64,000 bases of DNA. It comes from Pseudomonas fluorescens. Its GTDB lineage: Bacteria > Pseudomonadota > Gammaproteobacteria > Pseudomonadales > Pseudomonadaceae. How positions within the stretch are numbered: position 1 is the first letter of the stretch; each line of letters begins with the position of its first letter. The stretch lies in assembly GCF_000730425.1 (NCBI RefSeq), contig NZ_CP008896.1, positions 2,914,001 to 2,978,000 of the forward strand, in the 5' to 3' direction. The notes beneath the pieces were generated by a model. That model searched no databases and was not told the DNA's origin. It was given only the letters and a program-made list of their open reading frames with translations. Shown piece by piece: positions 17,572-26,745 of this stretch. Both the position numbers and the translations under genes were made by a program.

Positions 17572-18437
17572 GCCCAGTCCTTGCGATGGCGGATCAAGCC
17601 TTCCTGGGTCACCGAGGCCACCAGTTGGCCGGCGCGGTTGTACACGCTGCCACGGGAAAACCCACGGGAATTGCCGGCCCACGGGCTGTCCATGGCGTAC
17701 AGCAACCAGTCATCGGCGCGCAGGTCGGCGTGAAACCACAACGCATGGTCCAGGCTGGCCACTTGCATATCCTTCTGCCACACGGTCTTGCCATGGGGCA
17801 GCAAGGAGGTGGTCAGCAGGCCGAAGTCCGAGGCGTAGGCCAGCAGGTATTTGTGCAACGCCGGCAGGTCGGCCAGGGCGCCATCGGCACGGAACCACAC
17901 GTATTTGATCGGATCGCTCGGCTGTGGGTTGAACGGGTCCTTCTCAGTCACCGGGCGCACTTCGATCGGCTTGGGGCACAGCAGTTTTTCACGCATGGCT
18001 TCGGGAATCAGGTGCGCGCGCTGCTGGGTCAGCTCCAGCTCCGACGGCAGGTTCTCCGGGCCCACCACCACCGGCATGGTGGTCTGGTGCTCGAAGCCTT
18101 CTTCGTCGTACTGGAACGAGGCGCTGCAGGTGAAGATCGGGTTGCCCTTCTGGATCGCCGTCACCCGGCGCGTGCTGAAGCTGCCGCCATCGCGTACCCG
18201 GTCCACTTGATAGACCACTGGCAGCCCGGCATCCCCAGGGCGCAGGAAATAGCCATGCAACGAATGCACATGCCGCGCTTCTTCGACAGTCTGGCTGGCC
18301 GCCGACAGCGACTGGCCCAATACCTGGCCGCCGAACAGTTGGCGAAAGCCCAAGTCCTGGCTGCGACCGCGAAAGAGGTTTTCTTCAATCGGTTCCAGGG
18401 TCAGCAAGTCGACCAGATCTTCCAACACTTGGCTCAT
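17568..18437 (-). CDS. tesB: Acyl-CoA thioesterase II
   Basis: A 289-residue double-hotdog thioesterase that hydrolyses medium and long acyl-CoA. Typical segments are LFRGRSQDLGFRQLFGGQVLGQSLSAA at the start, YQVDRVRDGGSFSTRRVTAIQ, and in the second half SLDHALWFH with the catalytic Asp, then RGFSRGSVYNRAGQLVASVTQEGLIR. Length is normal. It is translationally coupled to the downstream HAD phosphatase. Confidence 0.93.
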   Translation of the reverse strand: MSQVLEDLVDLLTLEPIEENLFRGRSQDLGFRQLFGGQVLGQSLSAASQTVEEARHVHSLHGYFLRPGDAGLPVVYQVDRVRDGGSFSTRRVTAIQKGNPIFTCSASFQYDEEGFEHQTTMPVVVGPENLPSELELTQQRAHLIPEAMREKLLCPKPIEVRPVTEKDPFNPQPSDPIKYVWFRADGALADLPALHKYLLAYASDFGLLTTSLLPHGKTVWQKDMQVASLDHALWFHADLRADDWLLYAMDSPWAGNSRGFSRGSVYNRAGQLVASVTQEGLIRHRKDWA

Positions 18438-18467
18438 ACACTCTCCTCAGAGCAGCACTGTTTCTAC

Positions 18468-18555
18468 TGTAGGCGCTGGCTTGCCAGCGATGGCCTGCGC
18501 AAGGCAATCACGTAAAGCAGAAGGTGCCATCGCCGGCAAGCCGGCTTCCTACAGG
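18468..18555. repeat. REP doublet (inverted pair)
   Basis: CTGTAGGCGCTGGCTTGCCA on the left faces CCGGCAAGCCGGCTTCCTAC on the right. The left unit is a more diverged variant than the right. It lies between the tesB start and the GNAT gene end. Confidence 0.7.
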
Positions 18556-18579
18556 GATTTATTCATTATTCCCGCCTGC

Positions 18580-19149
18580 CTATCCGTGCAGCGTATCCAA
18601 CCATTGGGCGCGGGTGATGCGGTACAACACATGATGGCGCAGCGGATCATCCGCCGCGAGCCTGGGGTGTTGAAAATCTGCCGCCGGATCGTAATGCATG
18701 CCAATGGCCTGCATGACTTTCTGCGACGCCAGGTTGGCCTCGGTGGTGAAGGCCACAATCGCCTCCAGTTGCAGGCGGTCAAAACCACAACGCAATGCGG
18801 TCCAGGCCGCCTCGCTGGCGAAGCCCAGGCCCCAGTGCTCGCGGGCCAGACGCCAGCCAATCTCCACCGCTGGGGCGAAGTCAGCTTCAAAGCCGACATT
18901 CATCAAGCCCGTCAGGCCGATAAATTCGCCACTGTCTTTGCGCTCCAGAGCCCACAGGCCAAACCCGTACTCGGCAAAATGCCCCCGAATTCGCCCGATC
19001 AATGCGGCGCTTTCCAGGCGATCCAGGGGCGCCGGGAAATAACGCATCACCTGCGGATCGGCGCACATCCGGGCAAAGGCCGGCAGATCGCTGTCGCGCC
19101 ATTGACGCAACACCAGGCGTGCGCTTTCCAACTCCAGTATCGGCTCCAT
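18580..19149 (-). CDS. GNAT N-acetyltransferase (RimJ/RimL-like)
   Basis: A 189-residue acetyltransferase beginning MEPILELESARLVLRQWRDSD, the usual opening of RimJ/L-type GNATs. The acetyl-CoA loop region is EIGWRLAREHWGLGFASEAAW (about residues 86-106), and the C-terminal part has ANLASQKVMQAIGM. The start at 19149 is supported by a strong GGGAGGGGG ribosome site. Substrate is unknown; the family includes ribosomal protein and small-molecule acetylases. Confidence 0.85.
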   Translation of the reverse strand: MEPILELESARLVLRQWRDSDLPAFARMCADPQVMRYFPAPLDRLESAALIGRIRGHFAEYGFGLWALERKDSGEFIGLTGLMNVGFEADFAPAVEIGWRLAREHWGLGFASEAAWTALRCGFDRLQLEAIVAFTTEANLASQKVMQAIGMHYDPAADFQHPRLAADDPLRHHVLYRITRAQWLDTLHG

Positions 19150-19225
19150 CGTTCCCCCTCCCTTGCCATGTGCGTGAGTGTACAGCGCTGTTAAGATCCG
19201 TCGCTGGTTCCTGTCAGAAATTGCC

Positions 19226-20146
19226 ATGCCTTTGCCACTGATCTACCACGACGACTACAGCCCCGAGTTCCCGGCGGATCATCGCTTCCCCATGGTCAAG
19301 TTCCGGCTGCTGCGCGATCACCTGGTCGACAGCGGCCTGACCCAGGACAGCCAGCTGCTGCGCCCCGAGTTATGCCCGGCAGACATCCTCGCCCTGGCCC
19401 ATGAGCCTGGCTATATCGAACGCTATATGAGCGGTGAGTTGTCCCGCGAAGACCAACGGCGCCTCGGCCTGCCCTGGAGCGAAGCCCTGGCCCGGCGTAC
19501 CGTGCGTGCGGTGGGTGGGTCGTTGCTGGCCGCCGAACAGGCCCTGGAACACGGCCTGGCCTGCCACCTCGCGGGCGGCACCCACCACGCCCATTACGAT
19601 TACCCGGCGGGCTTTTGCATCTTCAATGACCTGGCGGTGATCAGCCATTACCTGCTGGCCAGTGGGCGGGTCAACCGGGTGCTGATCTTCGACTGCGACG
19701 TGCATCAGGGCGATGGCACCGCACGCATCCTCCACGACACGCCGGATGCCATTACCGTGTCCCTGCACTGCGAAAAGAACTTCCCCGCGCGCAAGGCCAC
19801 CAGCGACTGGGATATCCCGCTGCCCATGGGCATGGGCGATAGCGACTATCTCAAGGTGGTGGACGACGCCCTCAACTACCTGCTGCCGCTCTACCAGCCC
19901 GACCTGGTGCTGTATGACGCGGGTGTCGATGTGCACAAGGACGACGCCCTGGGTTATCTCAAGCTGACAGACGCAGGCGTCGCCGCCCGTGACGAAAGCG
20001 TCATGCGCCACTGCCTGGGCCGCGATATTCCGGTAATGGGGGTGATTGGTGGCGGCTACAGCAAGGATCGCCCGGCCCTAGCCCGCCGCCACGGCATCCT
20101 GCACCACAGCGCCCAGCGGGTCTGGACGTCATCAGGCTGTCATTGA
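19226..20146 (+). CDS. Histone-deacetylase-family amidohydrolase (class IV-like)
   Basis: A 306-residue zinc deacetylase-fold protein starting MPLPLIYHDDYSP. It has GGTHHAH with the paired active-site histidines (about residues 116-121), FDCDVHQGDGTA with metal-binding Asp and His, LYDAGVDVHKDD, and a C-terminal GGGY with the transition-state Tyr. These residues indicate an active enzyme acting on acetylated small amines or lysines; the bacterial substrate is not known. It is divergent from the GNAT gene, so an acetylation/deacetylation link is possible but unproved. Confidence 0.85.
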   Translation: MPLPLIYHDDYSPEFPADHRFPMVKFRLLRDHLVDSGLTQDSQLLRPELCPADILALAHEPGYIERYMSGELSREDQRRLGLPWSEALARRTVRAVGGSLLAAEQALEHGLACHLAGGTHHAHYDYPAGFCIFNDLAVISHYLLASGRVNRVLIFDCDVHQGDGTARILHDTPDAITVSLHCEKNFPARKATSDWDIPLPMGMGDSDYLKVVDDALNYLLPLYQPDLVLYDAGVDVHKDDALGYLKLTDAGVAARDESVMRHCLGRDIPVMGVIGGGYSKDRPALARRHGILHHSAQRVWTSSGCH

Positions 20147-20320
20147 AGTGTGGGCGCGTTACCCACAATGCCTGTGGAACGGCCTGTGGATAACTTGAGC
20201 GTAAGCACCTGTGAGGCAGGCATTACTTAGCCTGTAGGAAGATGTACGTTTTTTGATCAGGCAGTTTTACGGTCCTCGGGTAGAATGCTCGGCTTACTTC
20301 GCCGAACCGCAGTCAACGCC

Positions 20321-21556
20321 ATGCCCCAGATCCCTGCCCAGCCCCATCACGTCTCTATCATCGGCGGCGGTCCCGCCGGGCTGATGGCCGCCGAAGTCTT
20401 GAGCCAGGCCGGGGTCCGAGTCGACCTGTATGACGGTATGCCGTCGGTGGGCCGCAAGTTCCTGCTGGCCGGGGTTGGCGGCATGAACATCACCCATTCC
20501 GAGGCCTACCCGGCGTTCCTCTCACGCTATGCCGAACGGGCACCGGACATTGCCCCGCTGCTGCGTCAGTTTGGCGCCGAGGCCTTGTGCGAATGGATCC
20601 ATGGCCTGGGGATAGAAACGTTTGTCGGCAGTTCCGGACGCGTGTTTCCCACCGATATGAAAGCCGCGCCGCTGCTGCGCGCCTGGCTCAAGCGCTTGCG
20701 CGACCAGGGGGTAGTTATCCACACCCGTCATCGCTGGTTGGGCTGGAATGCGGACGGTGGCTTAATTATCCACAGCCCCGATGGCGAGAAAACGGTCCAC
20801 AGCGATGCCGTACTGCTGGCTCTCGGTGGTGGCAGTTGGCCGCGCCTGGGCTCCGATGGTGCCTGGCTCACGTTGCTGGAAGACAAAGGCGTGCCCTGCG
20901 TAGCGCTGCAACCGAGCAACTGCGGCTTCGAGGTGGAAGGCTGGAGCGACTTGATGGTCGGCAAATTCGCTGGCGCGCCGTTGAAAAACGTCGCCATCGG
21001 CCTGGGGGATGACAAGCCTCGACTCGGCGAATGCGTGATCACCGCCACCGGCATCGAAGGCAGTTTGATCTACGCCCTGTCGGCGCCGATTCGCGAAGCC
21101 ATCAACCGCGACGGGGCAGCCACCGTGCATATCGACCTGCTTCCGGGCAAGCCGCTGGACAGGGTACAGGCGGCACTGGCCAAGCCCCGGGGCTCACGCT
21201 CAATGAGCAAACATCTGCACAGCCACTTGGGGCTCGATGGGGTAAAGGCCGCGCTGTTGCGCGAATTGGCGCCCGCCGAACATTTCAGCGCCCCACAGCA
21301 ATTGGCTGCCGATATCAAGGCTCTGCCGCTGACCCTGGTGAAAACCCGGCCAATGGATGAAGCGATCAGCACCGCAGGCGGCGTGCCGTTTGAAGCGCTG
21401 GATGAGCGCTTGATGTTCAAGCAATTGCCGGGGGTGTTTTGTGCCGGGGAGATGCTGGACTGGGAGGCACCGACCGGCGGCTATTTGCTGACGGGGTGTT
21501 TTGCCAGCGGGCGGGCGGCGGGGCGCGGGGTGTTGGAATGGCTAAAGCACCGGTAG
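20321..21556 (+). CDS. NAD(P)/FAD-dependent oxidoreductase, HI0933/YhiN-like flavoprotein
   Basis: A 411-residue flavoprotein. The N-terminal dinucleotide motif is VSIIGGGPAGLMAAEVL, followed by GRKFLLAGVGGMNITHSE, the phosphate-binding and substrate signature of the HI0933/BaiN family. LALGGGSWPRLGSDG lies mid-protein, and the C-terminal FAD motif GVFCAGEMLDWEAPTGGYLLTGCFASG is complete. The ATG at 20321 fits the conserved beginning better than one 12 codons upstream. Function in the family is poorly known; some members reduce steroid-type double bonds. Confidence 0.88.
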   Translation: MPQIPAQPHHVSIIGGGPAGLMAAEVLSQAGVRVDLYDGMPSVGRKFLLAGVGGMNITHSEAYPAFLSRYAERAPDIAPLLRQFGAEALCEWIHGLGIETFVGSSGRVFPTDMKAAPLLRAWLKRLRDQGVVIHTRHRWLGWNADGGLIIHSPDGEKTVHSDAVLLALGGGSWPRLGSDGAWLTLLEDKGVPCVALQPSNCGFEVEGWSDLMVGKFAGAPLKNVAIGLGDDKPRLGECVITATGIEGSLIYALSAPIREAINRDGAATVHIDLLPGKPLDRVQAALAKPRGSRSMSKHLHSHLGLDGVKAALLRELAPAEHFSAPQQLAADIKALPLTLVKTRPMDEAISTAGGVPFEALDERLMFKQLPGVFCAGEMLDWEAPTGGYLLTGCFASGRAAGRGVLEWLKHR

Positions 21557-21576
21557 GTGCAGTGGGCTCAGGTCCG

Positions 21577-21653
21577 CCATCGCAGGCAAGCCAGCTCCCA
21601 CATTTTGAATGTGTTCACAGATCAAAATGTGGGAGCTGGCTTGCCTGCGATGA
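21577..21653. repeat. REP doublet, nearly perfect 32-bp inverted arms
   Basis: CATCGCAGGCAAGCCAGCTC and its continuation at the left is the exact reverse complement of the right arm ending GGCTTGCCTGCGATG, with about 14 bases in the loop. It sits between two convergent genes (flavoprotein and rhlE) and could act as a two-way barrier to read-through. Confidence 0.8.
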
Positions 21654-21676
21654 GGCCCTGATGGGCGCCCAAAAAA

Positions 21677-23008
21677 TTACTTCTTCTTACGCGGCCCGGT
21701 ATTGAACACCGGCACCTTGCGCACCGGCTTGATCGACGGCTCTGCCGCCACTTCCCCGCTTTCTACCCACTTGCCCAGGTTGCGCTTGCCGCCACCACCC
21801 GAGGTCTTGGGCTTCTTCGGCTTTTTCGGCTTCTTCACCACCTGGCCACTGGCATCGGTGTCCGGCACGCGGTGTTCCGGTTCGAAGCCCGCTTCCATGT
21901 TGCGGGTCAGGGTTTGGCGGGTCAGCATCTCGATGGCCGAGAGCATGTTCACCTCATCGGCACACACCAGGGAAATCGCCTCACCGGTGTTGCCCGCCCG
22001 TCCAGTGCGGCCGATACGGTGGATGTAATCCTCGGCGACAATCGGCAGGTCAAAGTTGACCACCATCGGCAAATCTTCGATATCCAGGCCACGGGCCGCC
22101 ACATCGGTGGCCACCAGGATCTGCACATCGCTGGCCTTGAAGCGGTCCAGGGCACGTTGGCGCGTAGCTTGTGGCTTATCACCGTGGATGCCGTCGGCAT
22201 TGATCCCCAGGCCTTGCAGCTTATCTACCAGCGCATCCACGCCATTGCGGGTCTTGGCGAACACCAGCACCTGCTTCCACTTGCCCTTGCGCATCAGGTG
22301 CACAAACAGCTCGGCCTTGCGCTTCTTGTCCACCGGCACCACCCACTGCTTGACGGTGTTGGCGGCAACGTTGCGCGGGCTGACTTCGACGCTCAACGGG
22401 TCATTGAGCATCTGCCCGGCCAGCAGGCGGATATCATCGGAGAACGTCGCGGAAAACAGCAGGGTCTGGCGCTTTTTCGGCAGCATGCGGTAGATGTTCG
22501 CCAACTCTTCCGAGAAGCCCAGGTCGAGCATGCGGTCGGCTTCATCCAGCACCAGGGTTTGCAACTGATTGAGTTTCAGCGCGTTCTGACGGAACAGGTC
22601 GATCAGGCGGCCAGGCGTAGCCACCAGCACGTCGACACCCTTGCGCAGCTTCATCATCTGCGGGTTGATGCTGACGCCGCCGTACACCGCGTAGGTGGTC
22701 AGCGGCAGGTGTTCGGCGTACTGGGCAACGCTGGCGTGAACCTGTTCGGCCAACTCGCGGGTGGGGCACAGGATCAGCGCGCGCACCGAGTTGGCGGTGA
22801 CTTTGGGCCCTTCCAGGGTCAGCCGTTGCAGGAGCGGCACGGCAAAGCCTGCGGTCTTGCCGGTGCCGGTCTGGGCCGCAGCCATCAGGTCACGACCGGC
22901 CAACACCGCCGGAATGGCTTGCGCCTGCACCGGCGTCGGGGTCTGGTAGCCAAGCGCCTCAAGGGCGCGCAGCAAGGGTTCGATCAGGCCAAGTGTGGCG
23001 AAAGTCAT
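21677..23008 (-). CDS. rhlE: DEAD-box ATP-dependent RNA helicase RhlE
   Basis: A 443-residue RNA helicase used in ribosome assembly and RNA turnover. All core motifs are present: Q motif TPTPVQAQAIP, Walker A AQTGTGKT, PTRELAEQ, TPGRLIDL, DEAD, SATFS, ATDVAARGLDI and HRIGRTGRAG. The C-terminal tail (about residues 375-443) is Lys/Pro/Gly-rich (KKPKKPKKPK), as in RhlE, and probably binds RNA. Length is usual for the Pseudomonas form. Confidence 0.93.
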   Translation of the reverse strand: MTFATLGLIEPLLRALEALGYQTPTPVQAQAIPAVLAGRDLMAAAQTGTGKTAGFAVPLLQRLTLEGPKVTANSVRALILCPTRELAEQVHASVAQYAEHLPLTTYAVYGGVSINPQMMKLRKGVDVLVATPGRLIDLFRQNALKLNQLQTLVLDEADRMLDLGFSEELANIYRMLPKKRQTLLFSATFSDDIRLLAGQMLNDPLSVEVSPRNVAANTVKQWVVPVDKKRKAELFVHLMRKGKWKQVLVFAKTRNGVDALVDKLQGLGINADGIHGDKPQATRQRALDRFKASDVQILVATDVAARGLDIEDLPMVVNFDLPIVAEDYIHRIGRTGRAGNTGEAISLVCADEVNMLSAIEMLTRQTLTRNMEAGFEPEHRVPDTDASGQVVKKPKKPKKPKTSGGGGKRNLGKWVESGEVAAEPSIKPVRKVPVFNTGPRKKK

Positions 23009-23056
23009 GTGTTTACCGTAGGAAAAATTCAGCGCAAGGGCGTAATGCGCGGCAGT

Positions 23057-23953
23057 TTACCTTATTTCCGGCTTCGGCTTACGCCACTGGGGCAGGCTGA
23101 TCAACAGCACTGCGCTGATGATCACGAGCATCGCCAGGGCTTCTTCCAGGCCGATGGTCTCGCCGACAAACACAATCCCCAGCAATACCGCCACGGCCGG
23201 GTTGACGTAGGCATAGCTGGTGGCCGCAGCTGGGCGCACGTGCTTGAGCAGGTACATATAAGCGTTGAAGGCGATGATCGAGCCAAACACGGTCAGGTAA
23301 GCCAGGGCCAGCCAGCCTTCCACCGGGGGCATCGCCTCCAGGTGCTCGCCCTTGAGGGCGCTGCCGATCAACAGCACCACGCCGGCGACCAGCATTTCGG
23401 CGGCGCTGGCCATGGCGCCCTGGGGCAACGGCAAGTGCCGGCTCCAGACCGAACCAAACGCCCAGGAAGCGGCGGCGAACAACAGCAGCCCAGCGCCCAG
23501 CGGGCTCGACTGCAGGTTGGAGCCCATATTGAGCATGGCGATACCGATCATCCCCAGAATCACCCCGGCCCATTCCAGACGGGTATTACGCGCGCCCCAG
23601 AAATAGCCACAGAGCAAGGTAAACAGCGGCACCGTCGCCACGGCCAGCGCGGCGACGCCGGAGGTCACGCCGGTGTGCTCAGCCACACTCACGGCGCCAT
23701 TGCCGAACGTCAGCAGCAAGATGCCGATCATGCCAGCGGCTTTCCACTGCCCCCAAGTCGGCGCCGGCACCCCGCGCCAGCGCAAGTAGCCATACATCAG
23801 CGCCCCCGCCGTACAAAAGCGGATCCCCGCCAGCATCAACGGCGGCCAGTACTCAACGCCAATGCGGATAACCAGGTAGGTAGAGCCCCAGATCACGTAC
23901 AACGCAAAAAAAGCGGCGATCAACGGTAAGGGAAAACGACGTGGGCCAGGCAT
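23057..23953 (-). CDS. EamA/DMT-family metabolite exporter (YedA-like)
   Basis: A 298-residue ten-helix permease with two EamA repeats: FFALYVIWGSTYLVIRIGVEYWPP near the start and ALAYLTVFGSIIAFNAYMYLL in the second half. These match the YedA/RhaT-like exporter branch. The start at 23953 (MPGPRRF) removes 29 residues that overlap the intergenic promoter region. It is divergent from the Lrp-type regulator at 24114, a frequent arrangement for amino-acid exporters and their regulators, so an amino-acid cargo is plausible. Confidence 0.83.
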   Translation of the reverse strand: MPGPRRFPLPLIAAFFALYVIWGSTYLVIRIGVEYWPPLMLAGIRFCTAGALMYGYLRWRGVPAPTWGQWKAAGMIGILLLTFGNGAVSVAEHTGVTSGVAALAVATVPLFTLLCGYFWGARNTRLEWAGVILGMIGIAMLNMGSNLQSSPLGAGLLLFAAASWAFGSVWSRHLPLPQGAMASAAEMLVAGVVLLIGSALKGEHLEAMPPVEGWLALAYLTVFGSIIAFNAYMYLLKHVRPAAATSYAYVNPAVAVLLGIVFVGETIGLEEALAMLVIISAVLLISLPQWRKPKPEIR

Positions 23954-24113
23954 GGGCAGCTCTGCGGCAAGACAAGGGATGGCTATTTTAGGAATCCACA
24001 CCCGTAAACATAAGTTACAAAACCTGTTTAAAGTGCCCATACACTTTTCAAATCATGGTTATCAGGGCTATAAGCCTTGCATTCGAAAGCCCCCTATTGC
24101 CAGAGCCTTATTA

Positions 24114-24572
24114 ATGGACAAATACGACCGCATGCTCCTCAGTGCCCTGCTGGAGGATGGCCGCGCCACCTACGCGCAACTGGCCCGCACGGTAAACCTC
24201 TCCGCCCCGGCCGTGGCCGAACGCGTGGCCAAGCTGGAAGCCAGTGGTGTGATCACCGGTTACCAGGCCAAGGTGGATCTGTCCAAAGTCGGTTTGCCGA
24301 TCCAATGCGTGATCGAACTGCGCCTGACCAACCACGGCAGCCAGAAAGTCTACGACGCCCTGGCCGAAATCCCCGAGCTGACCGAATGCCACCGGGTCAC
24401 CGGCGACCCGTGCGTGATCATGCAGGCGGCGGTGGGTTCGATGCCGGAATTGGAAAACCTGATCAACCGCGTGGCGAAATTCGGCTTCAGCAAGACCTCG
24501 ATCATCCTGTCGAGCGCCATCGAGCGGCGGGTGCCGCTGGGGCAGTTGGAAGGGAAGAATGGCGGTGCCTGA
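24114..24572 (+). CDS. Lrp/AsnC-family transcription regulator
   Basis: A 152-residue regulator. The N-terminal helix-turn-helix is DKYDRMLLSALLEDGRATYAQLARTVNLSAPAVAERVAKLE (residues 2-42). The C-terminal RAM ligand domain has VIELRLTNHGS and CHRVTGDPCVIMQA. The start at 24114 is set by the family's conserved D-x-x-D opening. It diverges from an EamA exporter, which it may control in response to an amino acid. An AT-rich stretch with ATTTTA and TTACAAAA lies between. Confidence 0.88.
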   Translation: MDKYDRMLLSALLEDGRATYAQLARTVNLSAPAVAERVAKLEASGVITGYQAKVDLSKVGLPIQCVIELRLTNHGSQKVYDALAEIPELTECHRVTGDPCVIMQAAVGSMPELENLINRVAKFGFSKTSIILSSAIERRVPLGQLEGKNGGA

Positions 24573-24578
24573 ACCGCT

Positions 24579-24609
24579 CCCGTCGCCGGCAAGCCCACTC
24601 CCACATGTT
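24579..24609. repeat. Single diverged REP unit
   Basis: CGTCGCCGGCAAGCCCACTC followed by CCACATG is one arm of the REP family with a mutated second arm, just after the Lrp gene stop. Confidence 0.5.
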
Positions 24610-24635
24610 GATCGTTGTTGCGCTCTGGAGTGAGA

Positions 24636-25247
24636 TCAGAACCCGCGATGTTTCTTCAGGTGATCGGTGATCTTCGCCGCCGGCACTTTCTGCAGGCTGC
24701 ACAGCAGATCATGGGACAGCTCGCGCAAGCCGTGGGTGTGGCGCAGTTCCTGGGCCAAGTGGGCGGTAAGGTTGGCTGCCATTTGCGCGTCCGCCATTGC
24801 CCGGTGAGCCTTGCCGGTGTGGGGCAACTGGGCGTAGGAAGTCAGGGTGCCGAGTTTGTGGTTCGGTGCGCTAGGCATCAACCGGCGTGCCAGGAGCAGT
24901 GAGCAGGCAAATTTTTGCAGGCGGGTACGGCGGATCAGGCCCAGTTCAAAGTCCCAGAACTTCTGGTCGAACGCGGCGTTATGGGCCAGCAGCGGTGTGG
25001 TGCCGACGAACTCATTGACCTCGTTCATCACCCGCTCTGCCGGCGGTGCGCTGCGCAGCATGGCGTTGCTGATGCCCGTCAGTTGCTCGATAAACCCCGG
25101 CACGCGTACGCCGGCGTTCATCAGGCTCTGGTAGCGATCCACGATCTGGCCGTGCTCCAGGATGACCACGGCGATTTCCGTGGCCCGGCAATGGCTGCTC
25201 GGCGAGATGCCGGTGGTTTCAAAGTCGATGACCGCTATACGTTCCAA
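24636..25247 (-). CDS. 3'-5' exonuclease, DnaQ-like (DEDDh)
   Basis: A 203-residue exonuclease fold. ExoI is IDFETTG (Asp8, Glu10), ExoII is HNAAFDQKFWDFEL with its Asp, and ExoIII is HRAMADAQMAANL, giving the HxAxxD of the DEDDh type. Length matches stand-alone epsilon-like exonucleases rather than a polymerase subunit. It is followed at 25273 by a NYN nuclease gene on the same strand (25 nt separates them), so the two may be expressed together. Confidence 0.88.
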   Translation of the reverse strand: MERIAVIDFETTGISPSSHCRATEIAVVILEHGQIVDRYQSLMNAGVRVPGFIEQLTGISNAMLRSAPPAERVMNEVNEFVGTTPLLAHNAAFDQKFWDFELGLIRRTRLQKFACSLLLARRLMPSAPNHKLGTLTSYAQLPHTGKAHRAMADAQMAANLTAHLAQELRHTHGLRELSHDLLCSLQKVPAAKITDHLKKHRGF

Positions 25248-25272
25248 ACCTGTTCCAACCCCATTTGAAAAT

Positions 25273-25749
25273 CTATTTGAGCAACAACGCGCCTTCGATG
25301 GGCACGTAGCGGCTGGCCGCGCGGATCAACGAGTTGGCCGTGAGCCCCGGCACACCATAGGCCACGGCCTCGACGCCATGCTTATGAATGATGCGCTCGA
25401 GCAGCATGTCGAAGTCGCCATCCCCCGAGGCCAGCACCACTTCGTCGACATGGGCGGCGGCGTCCATGATGTCGATGGTGATGCCTACGTCCCAGTCGCC
25501 CTTGGCCGAGCCGTCGCTGCGCTGGATGTACGGCTTGAGCTTCACGGTAAAGCCCAGGTTACGCAGGATCTGCTGGAACTGCTGCTGCTTGCTGTCGCCA
25601 CGGTCGATGGCATAGGCATACGCCTCGACGATTTGCCCGCGCTGGCTGATATCGGCCCACAAGGCCGCGTAGTTGAAGTGGCAGCCATAGGCCTGGCGCA
25701 CGGTGTAGTAGAGGTTCTGGACATCGGCGAACACTGCTATTTTTTTCAC
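25273..25749 (-). CDS. NYN-domain (LabA/DUF88) putative RNase
   Basis: A 158-residue PIN-like NYN domain. KIAVFADVQNLYY carries the first acidic residue and the family's N-rich motif, SAKGDWDVGITIDIM the middle acids, and LASGDGDFDMLLERI the final Asp cluster that binds metal. It probably cuts RNA. It precedes the DEDDh exonuclease on the same strand. No extra domains are present. Confidence 0.85.
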   Translation of the reverse strand: MKKIAVFADVQNLYYTVRQAYGCHFNYAALWADISQRGQIVEAYAYAIDRGDSKQQQFQQILRNLGFTVKLKPYIQRSDGSAKGDWDVGITIDIMDAAAHVDEVVLASGDGDFDMLLERIIHKHGVEAVAYGVPGLTANSLIRAASRYVPIEGALLLK

Positions 25750-25868
25750 CGCATATCCTCATGGCCCCGGGGACGTGATGGCCCGTAAAGGCCGCCAGTA
25801 TGCCAGCGAAGAGGAGGTTTCCGAGAAAAATCAGACCGGGGCGACAGCGCGCCCCGGTTCAGTGAGCA

Positions 25869-26585
25869 TCAGACGAAGGAATCGTCGTCGCCAAAGTAGG
25901 AGGAATCGTCGGCATAACCGCCGTCGGCGAAGTTGTCCGTGCTGTCATTGCCGGCGAAACGTTGATCATCGTTGCCCCAGCCACTGTTGTCACTGGCAGG
26001 CGCCGGCTCTTCGCGGATGATCTCTTCCACCACCTGCGGCTGCTGGTTATGGCTGAACAGGCTGCTGATGCCTTGTGCCAGCATCACACCACCGGCCACG
26101 CCGGCTGCGGTTTTCAAGGCTCCACCGAGAAAGCCACTCCCTGCGGGCGCTGCCTGCTGGGGTTGCTGATAGTTCTGTTGCGGCGCAGGCGCGCTGTTGA
26201 AGCCCGGCCGGGTCGGCTCACGCCAACCACCCGCGCCCGATGCCGGCGCGCTGGGCGCAGGCTGCGGCTCACGGGCGCTGCCACCAAAGATGCTCGACAG
26301 GAAACCACCACCGCCCGCAGCCGGCTGCGTTGACCTGGCCTGTTGCAATTGATCCTGCAATTGCTGGATGTGCTGCGCCTGCTCCTTGTTCTGCGCATCC
26401 AGGCTCTTGATCGCGGCTTCCTGCACCAGAATCGCCTGGGTCATGAAATACCCGGCGGCCGGTTGGCGAGTGATGTGCTCCTTGATCCGCGCTTCTGCCT
26501 GGACGTCGCGGGGGGCTGAGTCCGTTTCGGCTTGCTGCAACCGAGAAAACAGTCCATCGATCAGGGTTTGCTCTTCGCTGTTCAT
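25869..26585 (-). CDS. DUF2076-family protein
   Basis: A 238-residue protein beginning MNSEEQTLIDGLFSRLQQAE, the signature start of DUF2076. There is an N-terminal helical part with coiled-coil potential (about residues 55-92, EQAQHIQQLQDQLQQ), a Gly/Pro/Gln-rich linker, a short hydrophobic stretch (FLGGALKTAAGVAGGVMLAQGI) and a very acidic tail ending GGYADDSSYFGDDDSFV. The start at 26585 fits the family start. Function is unknown; a membrane-associated or periplasmic role has been suggested for the family. Confidence 0.8.
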   Translation of the reverse strand: MNSEEQTLIDGLFSRLQQAETDSAPRDVQAEARIKEHITRQPAAGYFMTQAILVQEAAIKSLDAQNKEQAQHIQQLQDQLQQARSTQPAAGGGGFLSSIFGGSAREPQPAPSAPASGAGGWREPTRPGFNSAPAPQQNYQQPQQAAPAGSGFLGGALKTAAGVAGGVMLAQGISSLFSHNQQPQVVEEIIREEPAPASDNSGWGNDDQRFAGNDSTDNFADGGYADDSSYFGDDDSFV

Positions 26586-26745
26586 GGCGACCTCGTTAGA
26601 TTGCCGGTAAAAGTCCGCGTCCCGCCCGCAATGGGCAAGGTACGCCACCAGTAATGGGGCTGGCCCGCGGCGTTTCAATGATCTTTACCCAAGGTTTACG
26701 TTTGCCGGTGATCGGTTAAAGTGTCCGCTGCTTTTTCCGCCTGCG

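Noticed and set aside
21872..23929. 685-codon plus-strand frame across rhlE and the EamA exporter
   Set aside because: It spans two real minus-strand genes and the gap between them; typical GC-rich antisense frame.
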